A stretch of DNA of 64,000 nucleotides from Hydrangea macrophylla (Eukaryota; Streptophyta; Magnoliopsida; Cornales; Hydrangeaceae). Numbering within the stretch: the stretch's first letter is position 1; every line of letters begins with the position of its first letter. Positions 46,885 to 57,801 of this stretch are shown one piece after another. Made by a program: the position numbers and the translations under genes. The DNA lies in contig CM066987.1 of the NCBI GenBank assembly GCA_033977485.1, forward strand, positions 48,735,033 to 48,799,032, given 5' to 3'. The notes beneath the pieces are model-generated. The model worked only from the letters and a program-made list of their open reading frames with translations, was not told where the DNA came from and searched no databases.

Positions 46885-47028
46885 CTAACGGCGTTTATAC
46901 CACTGGATATTCGACGTCCAGCTGGCCAGGGTTATGAGAATGCAGGAGATGCATACATGGGCAGGGGCTTTGAGAATGGAGTCTCCGATGACGGAGGCTA
47001 TGCTGCTGCAGACTACTACGCAAGATGA
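46885..47028 (+). other. LTR-internal Tyr/Asp/Gly-rich reading frame
   Basis: 48 codons open from a TAG to a TGA: LTAFIPLDIRRPAGQ, then GYENAGDAYMGRGFENG, VSDDGGYAAADYYAR-stop. The layout parallels 3804-3986 (see that entry). No own ATG upstream; an internal Met is present. Confidence 0.45.
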
Positions 47029-49199
47029 AGACCTGAAGCCTTGTCGTAGTTTAGTTTATGCTTATGTTTTTAAGACTGTTGTAATATTTAAGTTTGTAAT
47101 CAGCATATGTTGTCGTAGTACTTTATTTACATTTCTGTAAACACTCTTGGATTTGTAATAGTTTAGTATTACACTCTGACTTTATATATGAACCTTAGAA
47201 CTTTCCAATGTGTGGTTTAATCCATTACTCTGATGGTTTGACTTTGGTTATGGACAATGTGGTGACTTTCAACTGTCATGGCCTACGGGTCCAAAAAGGA
47301 ATTTATTTTCTCTATTTTTGCTACTGCGGGGCATGACAAAAGAGCACACATACCATCAGGTTCCGGAGCCATCGTAGGACCCATTTAAAACAAATCAACT
47401 CGAACTTCCTCCATTGTCACCGGGTGCAGTAGTCTACTATTGTCCCGTTCAAAGACACGAGGCTCCACTGAAACCAGGAAATCGTCCATCTCAGGAGGAT
47501 TCGAAGATGTGAAAATATCTACAAAATATTCAATCGCCGTAGACTGCATATGAGCTTTGGAAGATCCCCAATTTCCATATCCATCCACCAAACCCTCAAT
47601 AAAATTCCGCTTGTGCCTCTGAGACGCTTTTTGATGGAAAAAGCGGTGTTTCAATCCCCCTCCTTTAACCAAGTTTGCCTCGATCTCTGCTGCCACATAG
47701 CTTCTTCCCTTTTAAGCAGGATGTTGATATCAAGCACGATGTTGATATCTCGGGAGAGAACTCTCTCTGCTTCTAAGTCCTTCGAACCCAAAGCCCGACC
47801 CTTAAGCCGAATCAATGCCTCCCTTTTATCTTTTAGTTGCCTTTGAACACAAACGTGAATCGGTTCCAAGAGCCTAACTCATTTCCACATTGTTTAATAC
47901 CATCAGTCCAAGCATCAGAGATAACATCTTCACATTGCTCATGACTAATCTACATGGCCTCAAATCGAAATCTGCGAGTTCTATGAGATTGGTTATGTCT
48001 GTTACCATAAAGACGAAGCACAATAGGAATGTGGTCTGAAACAGGTGCAACCAAATGGTGTACACAAGCATTAGGAAACCGACATGTTCAACCAATGGAT
48101 GAAATAAAACGGTCTAAGCATTCCTGTATAAAAACTCCCTTACCACGGTTACCTTGCCAAGTGAACTTATTACCCCGGTACATAAGATCATGAAGTTCGC
48201 AAAAATCCATCGCCTCCCGGAACATATTCTGGAGTCTAAGGGCCCTGGTATTTCCACCTTCCTTCTCCCACGGATACAAAATCTCATTAAAATCTCTACC
48301 CACAAGCCACGGAAGATCAGCCACTGGTTTCAAAGATTTTAACAAATTCCATGTATAGTGTCGCTTTGATGTATCCGGGTGCCCATAGAAGCCAGTGAAC
48401 TGCCACCAATTTTCTCTCTCACCATCCTCAACCACCACATCTATATAATAGGAAGACATTCTAAGCAAAGAAACAACCACATCCTCACTCCAAAGAAGAG
48501 CCACACCCCCACCCTACCTCGGTCCACAGACCGAGACACAATGATGCAAACTAACTTTTCTACACACAAATTTTATACGAGAGCCAATAGAACGAGTCTC
48601 CATTAAAAAGACTAATTTGGGACACTCATCCTTCATCAGAAGGTGGAGGACACGAACTGCCCGGGGATTCCCAAGCCCCCAGCAGTTCCAAGATAAGAGA
48701 TTCATTGGTCTAGGCGGGTGGGTTTCAATCGCCACCTCAGGTACAGTTGAAATATCAATTGAAGAAGATGACACCCTAAGGTTTCTGAGAGTGATCATAG
48801 TAGTTCCTCCTCCATCGTCGACACAAAGGACTCTCTTGGCAGAATGTCTTTTATTTCCATTATTCACCTTCTCCTTTTCGTTCTGGGTAACATTGCGGGC
48901 TCTACGTTACCACGATGATCTTGCACTCGCAGTATTTGTGGTTTGAGTATCAATAATCATATCTGTATTTTTCAAAGAAAGAGCATTCTATGATTCTGGT
49001 ACTATTTTACCTTTCTCACCTGACACATCCGCCTCAAGCAACAACTTAATAGGGCTTTGGACCTCTCCTGATCAGGTGAAATGTCCCCGAATTTCCTTTC
49101 GAGGCATGGTTGAGAAGACATCATCAGGTGGAGGCCCATCAGTCCCATGTGCTTGACCGCCATCCTTATCACCACGAACATCATCCTCCTACTGTGACC

Positions 49200-49968
49200 G
49201 TGTCGATGTCTATTTATCTTTTGCGATTTTGGATCAGTCCTCTTGGGTATTGAAGCCCTAAGCCAAACCCCATATTGAGATTGGGTTTGGTTGTGACTTA
49301 AGCCATCCCGAAATTCCTGATCACACTCCTTTTCCGAGTGCCCAACTCTACCGCTTTTGAAGCAAAAATTCGATAACCATTCATATTTGAAACGAACACA
49401 GATGGATTAATTCTGAATTTTCACCATGGCTCCACGTTGTAACGATTTGGTTATATCAAGCTTGATACTTACTCAGAGGTATTCCTCCCATCCAAAGCCA
49501 GCCTCATTGCATCACTTTACCCATTCGTTCTCCCAGCCTCCTACCAACCTCCTTTGACATGCTACCAAGTGGAAGATCATGAATCTGTACCCAAATAGAC
49601 ATGTGTGTGAAAGGGATACGATTGGCTGCCATCGTAATGTCGAGATCACGCAAGCAAAATAAATGGTTGTCAAACATCCATGGTTCCATCCGCAACACCC
49701 TCTCCCTATCTATCTTATCACTAAATTCAATAAGGACACAATTGTGACCCATCTCTCTCATCGAGCAACCTTTTCCTTTCCAGAATGAAGCGAAACTCTT
49801 GTTTAGGGTCTCAACATTGATCGGCCTTGACGTACAGAGAGATCCCATGAGGCAGAGATCCTCTTTGTGCCTAACCCTAGCAAACACATCATCTTCAATC
49901 GTGAGATCAACCCTCTCTTCAGCAGTTAGGGTTAGTTTTGCAAGAAGCATATCCACGTCAGAATCCAT
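49200..49968 (-). pseudogene. LINE B ORF1 (DUF4283 plus zinc knuckle)
   Basis: ATG at 49968; the open part is 154 codons (MDSDVDMLLAKLTLTAEERV ... MSIWVQIHDLPLGSMSKEVG) to 49504. After a break the zinc-knuckle region continues near 49310-49365 as CFKSGRVGHSEKEC, with the second Cys of the CCHC changed to Ser, then YGVWLRAS. The C-terminal end could not be fixed. Confidence 0.75.
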
Positions 49969-50385
49969 TAGAAAAAGAAACTGGAAAAGGGGACTGAAAA
50001 GAGAAAACTGGGAAAGAATTAGAGGGTACGCACAAACACCATTGAGATTACAATCTCAAGGTGACAGATCATGGGCGCCGCCCAGATATGCTCTCCGAAA
50101 CCCTATGGTAACGAAAGACCTTTTTCCCCTTGAACGTTCTAAAGTTCCTAATTTCTAGGGAAGTGTAAAATCACAATTTTGAGAAGTCCACTCCCAAATG
50201 AATTTAACTTCTGTAAATGGAGGTTTTCTTCCAGAAGTCCATTAATTTCCAAAAGTTTCCAAACACCTCTAAGTTTTAGAAGACTATACTACTAACACTA
50301 CTACTACCATTAATAATAATAATTGTACTAAATAACATAATAGTAATCACGAGATAAATAAATAAATCCTCCGTGGTCTAGCTAG

Positions 50386-50973
50386 CTAGTGTATTCGAAG
50401 AGATGCCGTGAGATTTCTCTTTTCTTCCTCCCACTTATGTGGTTCAATCAACCACTTTTGATAATCCTCCTCGTACTTGCCTTTTAATTTCTTCAATTCT
50501 TCTTCAACGAGGAGCTTATGTTCATTATGTAGTTTGACTTCCTTTTGTGTCAATTTTAACTGCAATTAAAAGAAAGGAAAAAAATAATAAAACAGCCACC
50601 CACATCTTTAAAGGAAAAAACAAACAAAAAAAAAAGACAAAAACTAATTACTAAACAATAATAAATAAACCAAGCTCACGTTTTCATTATTAGAACTCTT
50701 TCTAGGCTTCGGTGGATGTGCAGCAAATTGATAGAAGAGTAATATTTGGGTGACAAATACTTTTTATAAACACACTCTATCTCTCTCCTGGGTGGCACTA
50801 TAGGGTCCATTGAAATTATCAATGGACCCCATAGTGTCACCCAGGAGAGAGATCGAGTGTGTTTGTAAGTGTTTGTAAAAAGTGTTTGTCACCCTAACAT
50901 TGTTGTTGATCCAATAACCAGAACCCAAGATGCATCCAATGAATATCAATACAGATATAACCACTGAAGACAT
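50386..50973 (-). pseudogene. small membrane/coiled-coil gene, copy B, with MITE in its first exon
   Basis: Exon 1 from ATG 50973: MSSVVISVLIFIGCILGSGY, a membrane segment, broken by the MITE at 50737-50905, then FAAHPPKPRKSSNNEN ending at 50680 before donor GTGAGC. Exon 2 50386-50559 after acceptor TTTTAATTGCAG: LKLTQKEVKLHNEHKLLVEE, a charged coiled-coil-like helix, then YQKWLIEPHKWEEEKRNL, stop at 50386. Phase fits across the intron. Family not recognised. Exon 2 matches that of copy A strongly. It could be a host gene remnant; no function is proposed. Confidence 0.5.
50737..50905. mobile_element. fold-back MITE (family F, copy 3)
   Basis: 169 bp, GAGTAATATTTGGGTGACAA ... TTGTCACCCTAACATTGTTG; arms carry CTATCTCTCTCCTGGGTG. 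Flanks TTGATAGAA / TTGATCCAA agree at 7 of 9. Confidence 0.8.
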
Positions 50974-51075
50974 GGTAAGACTCTTCAATTTTTCCCTATC
51001 ACAAAGGAGAAAAGTAAAACCCAGAGCAATACACTGATACTAACACAGATAGTAAACATGCACCCATGAAAAAAG

Positions 51076-51078
<3 letters not shown>

Positions 51079-51133
<55 letters not shown>
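51079..51133. repeat. (CT)n microsatellite
   Basis: Uninterrupted CT dinucleotides; the Arg/Glu-rich frames across it are artefacts. Confidence 0.95.
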
Positions 51134-51134
<1 letters not shown>

Positions 51135-51716
51135 ACTCCCTCCCTCAGTTTCCATGAGATTTCTCTTTTCTTCCTCCCACTTCTGTCCTTCAATCAACCA
51201 CTTTTGATGGTTCTCCTCCTACTTGGCATCTAATTTCTTCAATTCATCATGTTTTGCTTCCTTCAGTGTCAATTCTAACTGTACGCCAAAGAAAGAGAAT
51301 AAAAATAAAAACAGCCACTTCTTCGAAGGAAAAAATAAATAAATAAAATATCCATGCACACTCAAGTTGTCATACTTTTCTGGATCCGCAGATTGATCGT
51401 CTATCTCTGCCTTATTCTTAGCCTTAAGGAACCATATAAAAAAGATGACCGTTGAGAATAATAATATCGAAAATGCTAGGTGCACAACGAATTGTATAAC
51501 CAATTGCACAAACGTACAGCACAAGATTGGACCTTGTGCTGAAAAGCCTGCACACACCTTTTTGAGTGTGTAGGCTTTTCAGCACAAGGTCCAACCTTCT
51601 GCTGCACGTTTGTGCAATTGGTTGTGCAATTTGTTGTGCACCTAGCATTACTCTAACAATATAGTTCCTCCCATAGAAAACTCTCGAGTATTCCTCTCCA
51701 ATGTTTCCCTATCCAT
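51135..51716 (-). pseudogene. small membrane/coiled-coil gene, copy A, with MITE and stop
   Basis: ATG 51716: MDRETLERNTREFSMGGTIL, interrupted by the MITE at 51469-51653, then FSTVIFFIWFLKAKNKAEID (membrane segment followed by a charged stretch) to about 51375. Exon 2 from 51278 after GGCGTACAG: LELTLKEAKHDELKKLDAK, then TAG where copy B has Tyr, then NHQKWLIEGQKWEEEKRNLM and a run into a (CT)n tract. Tandem partner of copy B about 740 bases away. The stop and the MITE make it a pseudogene. Confidence 0.5.
51469..51653. mobile_element. fold-back MITE (family F, copy 4)
   Basis: 185 bp, GAAAATGCTAGGTGCACAAC ... GTTGTGCACCTAGCATTACTC-type end (truncated here to its key part); arms AGCACAAG(A/G)T.. 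and GCACACAC. Flanks AATAATATC / AACAATATA agree at 7 of 9. Confidence 0.8.
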
Positions 51717-52240
51717 AAGGAAAAAATTAGCAACTATGCCGACACACTGATAATTGTTGGAATGTCCCACATTGCTCATTTATGGCACATTTGTGCCGTT
51801 CATAAGGCTTTAGTTCACCTCTCCTTAAAAATAAAACTTAAAAAAGAAGATAAACCACCCCAGCTAGCAGCGAGAAGTTATTCAGTGAGCCCGTTAATCC
51901 AAATTATACATTTGCCCTCTATTTTTAGGGAGATCATGATAAGTAGTTGGTAAATTTGAAATGTTGCCAACCACTTATCATGATCCCCCGAAAATAAGGT
52001 GGGCTATATATACGATTTAGATTAAATGGTCACACCATATCTGCATACTGACAAGGTGCGACGGGCTCACTGAATAATTTCTCAAGCACTACCCTACTCT
52101 CCTCTTTTCTCTCCCAAAAATTGTTTCCCTCTCCCACGTAAATTCAAATCTTTCATCAATTTATTACTCGAACAAAAATCATGGAACATTTATCCTAATA
52201 TATCTAAGGGTTAGTTACACCACGAACACACATTAAAATT

Positions 52241-53117
52241 TAGGGTAAATTACAAATTACACCTCTGTAGTTTAAGGGTTGTGACAATTTGGTCATTATA
52301 ATTTTAATTTTGGCAATTTACAACCTATAGTTTGAAAATTGTGCAAAATCCACCCAATTACAAAATTAGCAAGGGCACAATGGAAATTTTACATTATTTC
52401 CAGCCCAAAATGACCATGTGTCCATAGACCCAGGAGTGTAGTACAATGGGACCAAAAGCTTATACGGGAGTTTTGGGACTGCGCCCCCTCCGGATTTTTT
52501 TGGATAAAAATAGTATAATTTTATGTGATTTTTGTACAAACTAATTTATCCCATAAATAACTTCTAATCTTTTAAACAATCTGATACATTTAAAGCTTAT
52601 AATAATCTGATAATATCTTATAATTTAATCAACATGCTAATATCTTATAATCTTTTAAACAATCTGATACATTTAAAGCTGGACACGCACTGTCATACAA
52701 ATAGTGAAATTGATAAAAATAAATAAATAATTAAGCTTACAATACAAAATTTTCGTGAAAAATTATGGGATAGATTAGTTTGTACACAAAAAAAAACACA
52801 CACACACACACACAGAATTATACTATTTCTACCCCCAAAAAATATATATATATATATATATCGGGTCGGGGCGTTGCCCCCGATCCACTGTATAAGCTTC
52901 TGCTCCTACTGAACTACACTTCTGGATCAGTCCCTGCACGTAGAGTCATTTTGGGCCGAAAATAATGTGATATTCCCATTGTGCCCTTGCTTATTTTGTA
53001 ATTGGGTGGATTTTGCACAATTTTCAAACTATAAGGTGTAAATTGCCAAAATTGAAACTATAGGGACCAAACTGTCACAACCCTTAAACTATAGGGGTGT
53101 AATTTACAATTTACCCT
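52241..53117. mobile_element. long terminal-inverted-repeat element without coding capacity
   Basis: About 0.88 kb with arms of roughly 200 bp: TAGGGTAAATTACAAATTAC on the left, GTAATTTACAATTTACCCTA on the right; inner blocks such as TTGTGCAAAATCCACCCAAT also pair. The centre has its own inverted repeat (ATAAAAATAGTATAATT / AATTATACTATTTCTA), CA and TA microsatellites, and a duplicated TCTTTTAAACAATCTGATAC. Probably a Mutator-like or fold-back element with a nested insertion; target duplication not resolved. Confidence 0.6.
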
Positions 53118-53474
53118 AAAATTTACTTATCGCTTAGTTTCAAACTTGTGCACTTCCTTCACCTAAACCTTTTTCGATTTCACCTTTAACACAAAAACAT
53201 ATATTGCATCATCAATACATCTCTATCTACATTCTTTCGTTCCTTAATTCAATTAAGGTTTCGATATTCAAATCGTATGATCGTTTACTCATGCAAGAAG
53301 ATACAGAATGCGGCGAAGTAGAGATTAAAAATATCAGTATCTTTTCTACACATGTACCAATTAGAGTATTTACAAATGATGCTTTTCAGTGATAAGGTAG
53401 ACCTTATTCAGTCTATCATAAATGATGTATGCCCATGAGTGCCTATTTTAGTGTTGGTGCACTTAGTACATACC

Positions 53475-53864
53475 TATAGGGGTGTAAATGAGCTGAGTTG
53501 CTCAATAAGGACTCGAAGTTTGACTCAATAAAGGCTAGGCTGGGCTCGGCTCACTCATTTGAGCTCGTGAACATGATCGATTAAGGCTCGTAAGCAATCT
53601 CGTGAAAAAACTCTTTAATAGGTTTGATAAAGACCTTGTATAATGACATATATATATATATTATAAAACTATATAATTTTAGAGAAAATGTGACATATCT
53701 CGTAAATTGGCTTGGTAAATGATTGTTTAATTACTAAACTACATAGTTTAAAAGGGCCCACAAAAAAAGCTCGCGAGAAAGCTCGCGAACACTTGAAAGC
53801 TCGGCTCATTTGAGCTCGTGAGCAAGCTCGCAAGCACGTTCTGCTCGACTCGTATACACCCCTA
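53475..53864. mobile_element. hAT-type MITE
   Basis: 390 bp, TATAGGGGTGTAAATGAGCT ... CTCGTATACACCCCTA, with 8-bp duplication TACATACC (53467-53474, 53865-53872). Interior rich in GAGCTCG motifs. Confidence 0.85.
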
Positions 53865-53872
53865 TACATACC

Positions 53873-54475
53873 CACTCTCGCACAAAGTAGACTCCATGTT
53901 GAAAACTTCATTGACAGTAGGCTTCATGTTGAAATTTCATTGGCAATTATCTTAGGCTCTATTTGGTCTGTGAATTTAGATAAGAAGAAAAGATAGAAAT
54001 AAAAATAAAGAAGAAAAATTATTTTTCTCTAGGGTTTTATTCCAAGCTTAATGATACCATAAATTATAGTTTTTCAAACTATTACAAATTAAAGGAACGA
54101 GGCAGGGAATTAACAAATGAGTCTATGACATACCAAATCTTTAATTTATTTTCACACTCTTTCCATTTGCTTTCACTTTTTTCACTATTTTCCTTATTAA
54201 CTAAATGAAGAAAAGTTTTCTGGTTCTTTTCCATGACTAATTCCATGAACCAAATGTAGACTTTGCACTTCACAATTAGAGTATTTGTTGTTCCTATCAC
54301 TGTTTTATTTCATTTTATAAATATTGATATCAAAAAATCAATAGAAAATTAGTGGAAAATCCCTAGTAGCAACTACCAAAAGTCTAAAGTCCTATTTGGT
54401 TCTTAGCTTGTTAAAAAGTCACTGAATTAAAAATCTAATGTGTGCTACATCTCTAGACATTTTAAACTCACATTC
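53873..54475. other. non-coding, Tourist-like remnant
   Basis: 53950-54400 begins TTAGGCTCTATTTGGTC and ends CCTATTTGGTTCTTAG in the same direction class as the GGCTTTGTTTGG MITEs. Too diverged to set ends. No gene. Confidence 0.4.
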
Positions 54476-54531
54476 CCCCCCCCCCCCCCCCCCCCCCCCC
54501 CCCGCGGCCAAAATACCCCACGAAACCCTAG

Positions 54532-54594
<63 letters not shown>
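54476..54594. repeat. C homopolymer and (CT)n microsatellite
   Basis: A run of about 27 C at 54476-54503 followed by CT dinucleotides (54533-54594). The downstream His/Pro-rich frames come from CCACCA repeats. Confidence 0.95.
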
Positions 54595-54597
<3 letters not shown>

Positions 54598-54852
54598 GAT
54601 CTCTCGAACTCCCTGTGATGTCTCTCTTTACCATAGCCACCACCGATCTGCCGCCGCCACTGAGCTACCGCCTCCGCCCTTTGCCATAGCAACCTCCACT
54701 TCCCTCTGCCATAGCCACCACCACCATCGCGAGCCACCACGAGCAATCACCACCACCATCGCGACCCACCGCCTATTACCAAGACTTCGAGGAGTTCTAG
54801 ATGCACATCCACCACCACCGCCCTGTGCCATTGCCACCACGACCGAGCACCA

Positions 54853-56484
54853 TGCTACGTGCATGGGCTACAATCCAAGAGGAAAACTCAGTCAAGGCTG
54901 TTCTAGCTCCACTACCTATTTTATAGTTTCCATGTTCTTGTGTTTAGTTGTAGTGTCCATGTTCTTATGTTAGTGGCTAGTTACATGTTTAGTGGTTAAT
55001 TGCATGTTCCATTATTCCTTAGATTAAGTAGGCACGTCTCCTTCATGCAAGAGTAGTATTGTAATGCTTATAAATAACTAAGACCAAGAATGAAAAGGCA
55101 CGATGATTATTGTCCCACTATTATCTTATCTCTACTATTCTGTCAATTCTTTCTCTAATTCTCTCTAACTTCGGCTTTCTCTCTCTATCTTCTTGATGTT
55201 TTGGGTCATACCCTTATCAGTGGTATCAGAACCGTAAGATCTCATGGACACCCATGGGGAATCCGACACTGAGTTCCGCAATAAATTTATCTAAATCTTG
55301 GCTCGTCACGAGTCGAGTTTCGACCAAATTAACAACACCCTTCAATTAGTCCTTACCAAATTGCAGGCTCTATGTGTCACTCGCTCCCAAAACTGTCCCT
55401 GATATGGTCGATGTTAACCCAATTGCCCCCGGCGAAACTTTCTGCCACGAGCACCGCACCCCAACCGTTCGACCATTTGTTCAACCAAGTCAATACCGCC
55501 CTTCAATCGGTCCTTACCGAATTGTAGGCCCTATGAGTCACTCACACGCAACACCCTGTCCTCGATATGACTGATATTAACCCATTCGACACCGGCGAGT
55601 CTTCCTGCAACACTCGCCCCAACGAGAGACGCTGCCCCCTCACCAACCACTACACACTCCCCTGCCGACCTCAAATTGTCTTTTCCCAAATTCACTGGTG
55701 ACGAATCCTCCGGTTGGATACATCGGGTTGAACAATACTTTGAGTTCCAGAATGTTTCTCTCAATCAGAGCACCCACACCCAGCAAGCCATGCGAGAAAA
55801 AGGCATGGTTGGTGAATACAATGTCTTGGTCTTGTTAGACTCTAGCAGTACACACTCCTTTGAACAAATTACAAACAAAATCAAACTTGGTTGCCATTAT
55901 GATGGGAAATATGGCCCACGCCATGTGTGCACAAAGTTATTCAACATGAAAGTTTGTCATCCAGTAGTTGTGAAGGTGGCCAGTGGAGAGTTAGCTAGCC
56001 AAAGCATATGTAAAGGGGTTAAAATTGTGGTCGAAAATTAGGATCCTGGTGGACTAACTAATTTTCAATTTGATTGGACTTCAACCTTGTGGACAAGGTT
56101 GATTTTATGGGGGGGGGGGGGGGGGGATTGATACGTGCATGGGCTACAATCCAAGAGGAAGACTCAATCAAGGCTGTTATGGCTCCACTACCTATTTTAT
56201 AGTTTCCATGTTCTTGTGTTTAGTTATAGAGTCCATGTTCTTGTGTTAGTGGGTAGTTGCATGTTTAGTGGTTAATTGCATGTTCCATTATTCCTTAGAT
56301 TAAGTAGGCACGTCTCCTTCATGCATGAGTAGTATTGTAATGCTTATAAATAGCTAAGACCAAGAATGAAAAAGGCATGATGATTATTATCCCACGATTA
56401 TCTTATCTCTACTATTCTGTCAATTCTCTCTAGCTTCGGCTTTCTCTCTCTATCTTCTTGATGTTTTGGGTCATACCCTTATCA
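54853..56484 (+). mobile_element. internally deleted Ty3/gypsy derivative, 1.6 kb
   Basis: LTRs 54853-55219 and 56129-56484 (TG(C/A)TACGTGCATGGGCTACA ... CCCTTATCA), primer site TGGTATCAGAACC at 55221, a poly-G/purine tract (56110-56126) just before the 3' LTR, and CACCA duplications (54848-54852, 56485-56489). Only ~0.9 kb lies between the LTRs: gag and protease fragments. It could move only with proteins supplied by a full relative. Confidence 0.92.
55676..56041 (+). pseudogene. gag-protease fusion fragment of the deleted gypsy element
   Basis: 121 open codons. Residues 1-28 are a gag capsid start (SFPKFTGDESSGWIHRVEQY). From residue ~47 the frame is protease-like: VLVLLDSSSTHSFEQITNKI and VVVKVASGELASQSICKGV; the catalytic triad reads DSS where DSG or DTG is expected. 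The middle of gag and its zinc knuckles are missing, so a deletion joined gag to protease in frame. Upstream, 55318-55475 and 55478-55635 are a diverged tandem duplication (CCTTACC(A/G)AATTG blocks). Confidence 0.7.
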
Positions 56485-56785
56485 CACCATCATCACCATT
56501 GTCATCATTTGCCAACGACTATCACGGGCATCAGTCTAGATCTAGATCTCCATCGCCGGTAAAGATCTAGATTTCGATCTAGACTGAATGTTGCCGCCAC
56601 AGCTAGAACTAATCCGACGACCACCATGGAAGGCGACCAACATTACCAGTTGGTATGAGATATGTTGGTTGCATATTTTACATTTATTAAGTGAAATTTC
56701 ACTTAATATTTTTTGAAGTGAATTTTTTTAGTTTTTAAGTGAAGTTTTCACTCATTTTGTTAAGCCAATGAAATTGAAAACTTAA
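56485..56785. other. no recognisable gene
   Basis: Continues the CACCA-rich sequence interrupted by the gypsy derivative, then AGATCTAGAT-rich and AT-rich DNA with AAGTGAAATTTCACTT palindromes at 56690. Confidence 0.4.
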
Positions 56786-57072
56786 AGGCCTGTTTGGTTG
56801 TCCTTGAATACAATAATTGCATTCTGTCGTTTGTATAGAACTTTACAAAAAAAAAGATTGTAAACTTGAATGGTTCCATTTAAAAATATGATGTTGAATC
56901 AAAAATGATGCTTGCAATCATAATTTTGGCATTCTACAAAAAGGTAGAAATGGCCACATACGAAGAATAGTTTCCTTTTTTTATAAATAGAGTCATTCAT
57001 GGTGACGAATTTTGCTTCAAGATTCAACATGATATCTGACTAATCAAATTCAAGTGACAACCAAACAGGCCC
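56786..57072. mobile_element. Tourist-like MITE
   Basis: 287 bp, AGGCCTGTTTGGTTGTCCTT ... GTGACAACCAAACAGGCCC, TAA on each side (56783-56785, 57073-57075). Confidence 0.75.
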
Positions 57073-57109
57073 TAAGTGGACAGAATAGTGAAATTTCAAT
57101 TAACTTTCT

Positions 57110-57276
57110 TTTATCCTAAATGAAACTTCAGACATTGCGCTTATTTATATATTAAATGAAATTCCGAATTTCATTTAATATATAAATAAGCGCAATGTCT
57201 GAAGTTTCACTTGTGAAATTTCATTTAATATATAATTACGCGCAATGTCTGAAGTTTCACTTAGGATAAAGTGAAA
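57110..57276. repeat. palindrome with one arm duplicated
   Basis: GAAACTTCAGACATTGCGC on the left pairs with GCGCAATGTCTGAAGTTTC, which appears twice on the right (57191 and 57240 regions). Outer TATCCTAA/TTAGGATA also pairs, with the second copy. Confidence 0.8.
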
Positions 57277-57801
57277 TTGCAATTAATATTTTTAAGGGCA
57301 ATTCTATCTCCACCCATCTTATTTACTCTTCACACCCACTTGCTCTCTATACCCTCTACTTATATTAAAATTAAAACAATTAACTTGCTCTCTAGCTACA
57401 CCCACCTATCATTCCAATAATAGCCCTAACTATCAACACTAACCAACTAATTTATTACTCATTGTACCCACCTTCAAAAAAATAACCCTAGTATTCTTAT
57501 GTTCATCTCTCCCCCACTCACACCAGCATCAAACCACCTCACTTCCATCTCCTACCCACAGGGGTCTCTAAAGATTCTAGATTGTTATGGCTAAGAGAAA
57601 TTTAATCCAAACTTGAATGCTAAATCATCTCAGTGAGAATTTTGCGACATTGCTTTGCAAACTTTAATTACAACCAAACCCACTACCAAACCTTCTATCT
57701 TTCTCTCTAAATTTTGTACAGTTTGATATGATTTACCGGTTACCACCATGTACTTAGACTCTATTTTGGATAGCTGTGAGAATAAGAGAGATTTGTACTA
57801 A

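Larger units (their letters stand above)
43298..47338 (+). mobile_element. 4.0-kb Tekay-like solo LTR inside LINE B
   Basis: TGTAATACCCTGTATTTTC ... GCGGGGCATGACA with AAAGA on both sides (43293-43297, 47339-47343). The LINE RT reads straight through once it is removed (cf. the uninterrupted AAAAAGAGCACACATCCCAT at 31742 in LINE A). Same termini and internal order as the LTR at 3510-5708. It carries two TCGA palindrome clusters (43385-43580, 45383-45510), a ~1.2-kb inserted segment after 43748, a GA-rich tract (45105-45210), a 5 x 74-bp tandem repeat and the LTR reading frame. Confidence 0.92.
40570..48705 (-). pseudogene. LINE B ORF2: endonuclease-RT-zf-RVT-RNase H, split by a solo LTR
   Basis: ATG at 48705 (MNLLSWNCWGLGNPRAVRVL). 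Endonuclease to ~48090 (RDFNEILYPWEKEGG; DRFISSIG), RT start 47385-47700, then interrupted, then 42105-43297: MAFKLDMNKAYDRLEWAFIE, GIRQGDPLSPYLFILCAYVL, catalytic box LFFADDSLLF intact. zf-RVT 41281-41814 (QMIWHWDKKGEFTFRSTYYV). RNase H 40570-41139 with FNIDG, the CEAMAVLRA Glu, LELDAL and the HRDGNKIAHELARFA end, so all four acidic residues are present. Frame breaks remain in several places; dead as a whole but younger than LINE A. Confidence 0.87.
40531..50140 (-). mobile_element. L1-type LINE B, nested
   Basis: Minus-strand LINE of about 5.6 kb once the solo LTR 43298-47338 is removed. It has ORF1 and an ORF2 with the full domain order. The 3' A tail appears as a T-rich run at 40531-40547. 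Flanks AAAGCTCCTAACTTT (40516-40530) and AAAGTTCCTAATTTC (50141-50155) differ by three bases, two of them transitions, and are a plausible target duplication. LINE A is a more distant relative. Confidence 0.87.

Noticed and set aside
50985..51197. Arg/Glu alternating frames, also at 27160-27541, 5060-5332 and 54419-54746
   Set aside because: They are translations of GA/CT microsatellites; the repeat explains them.
54438..54973. Pro/His/Ser-rich frame of 177 aa
   Set aside because: It is composed of a C homopolymer, (CT)n and CCACCA repeats and then runs into an LTR. No domain.
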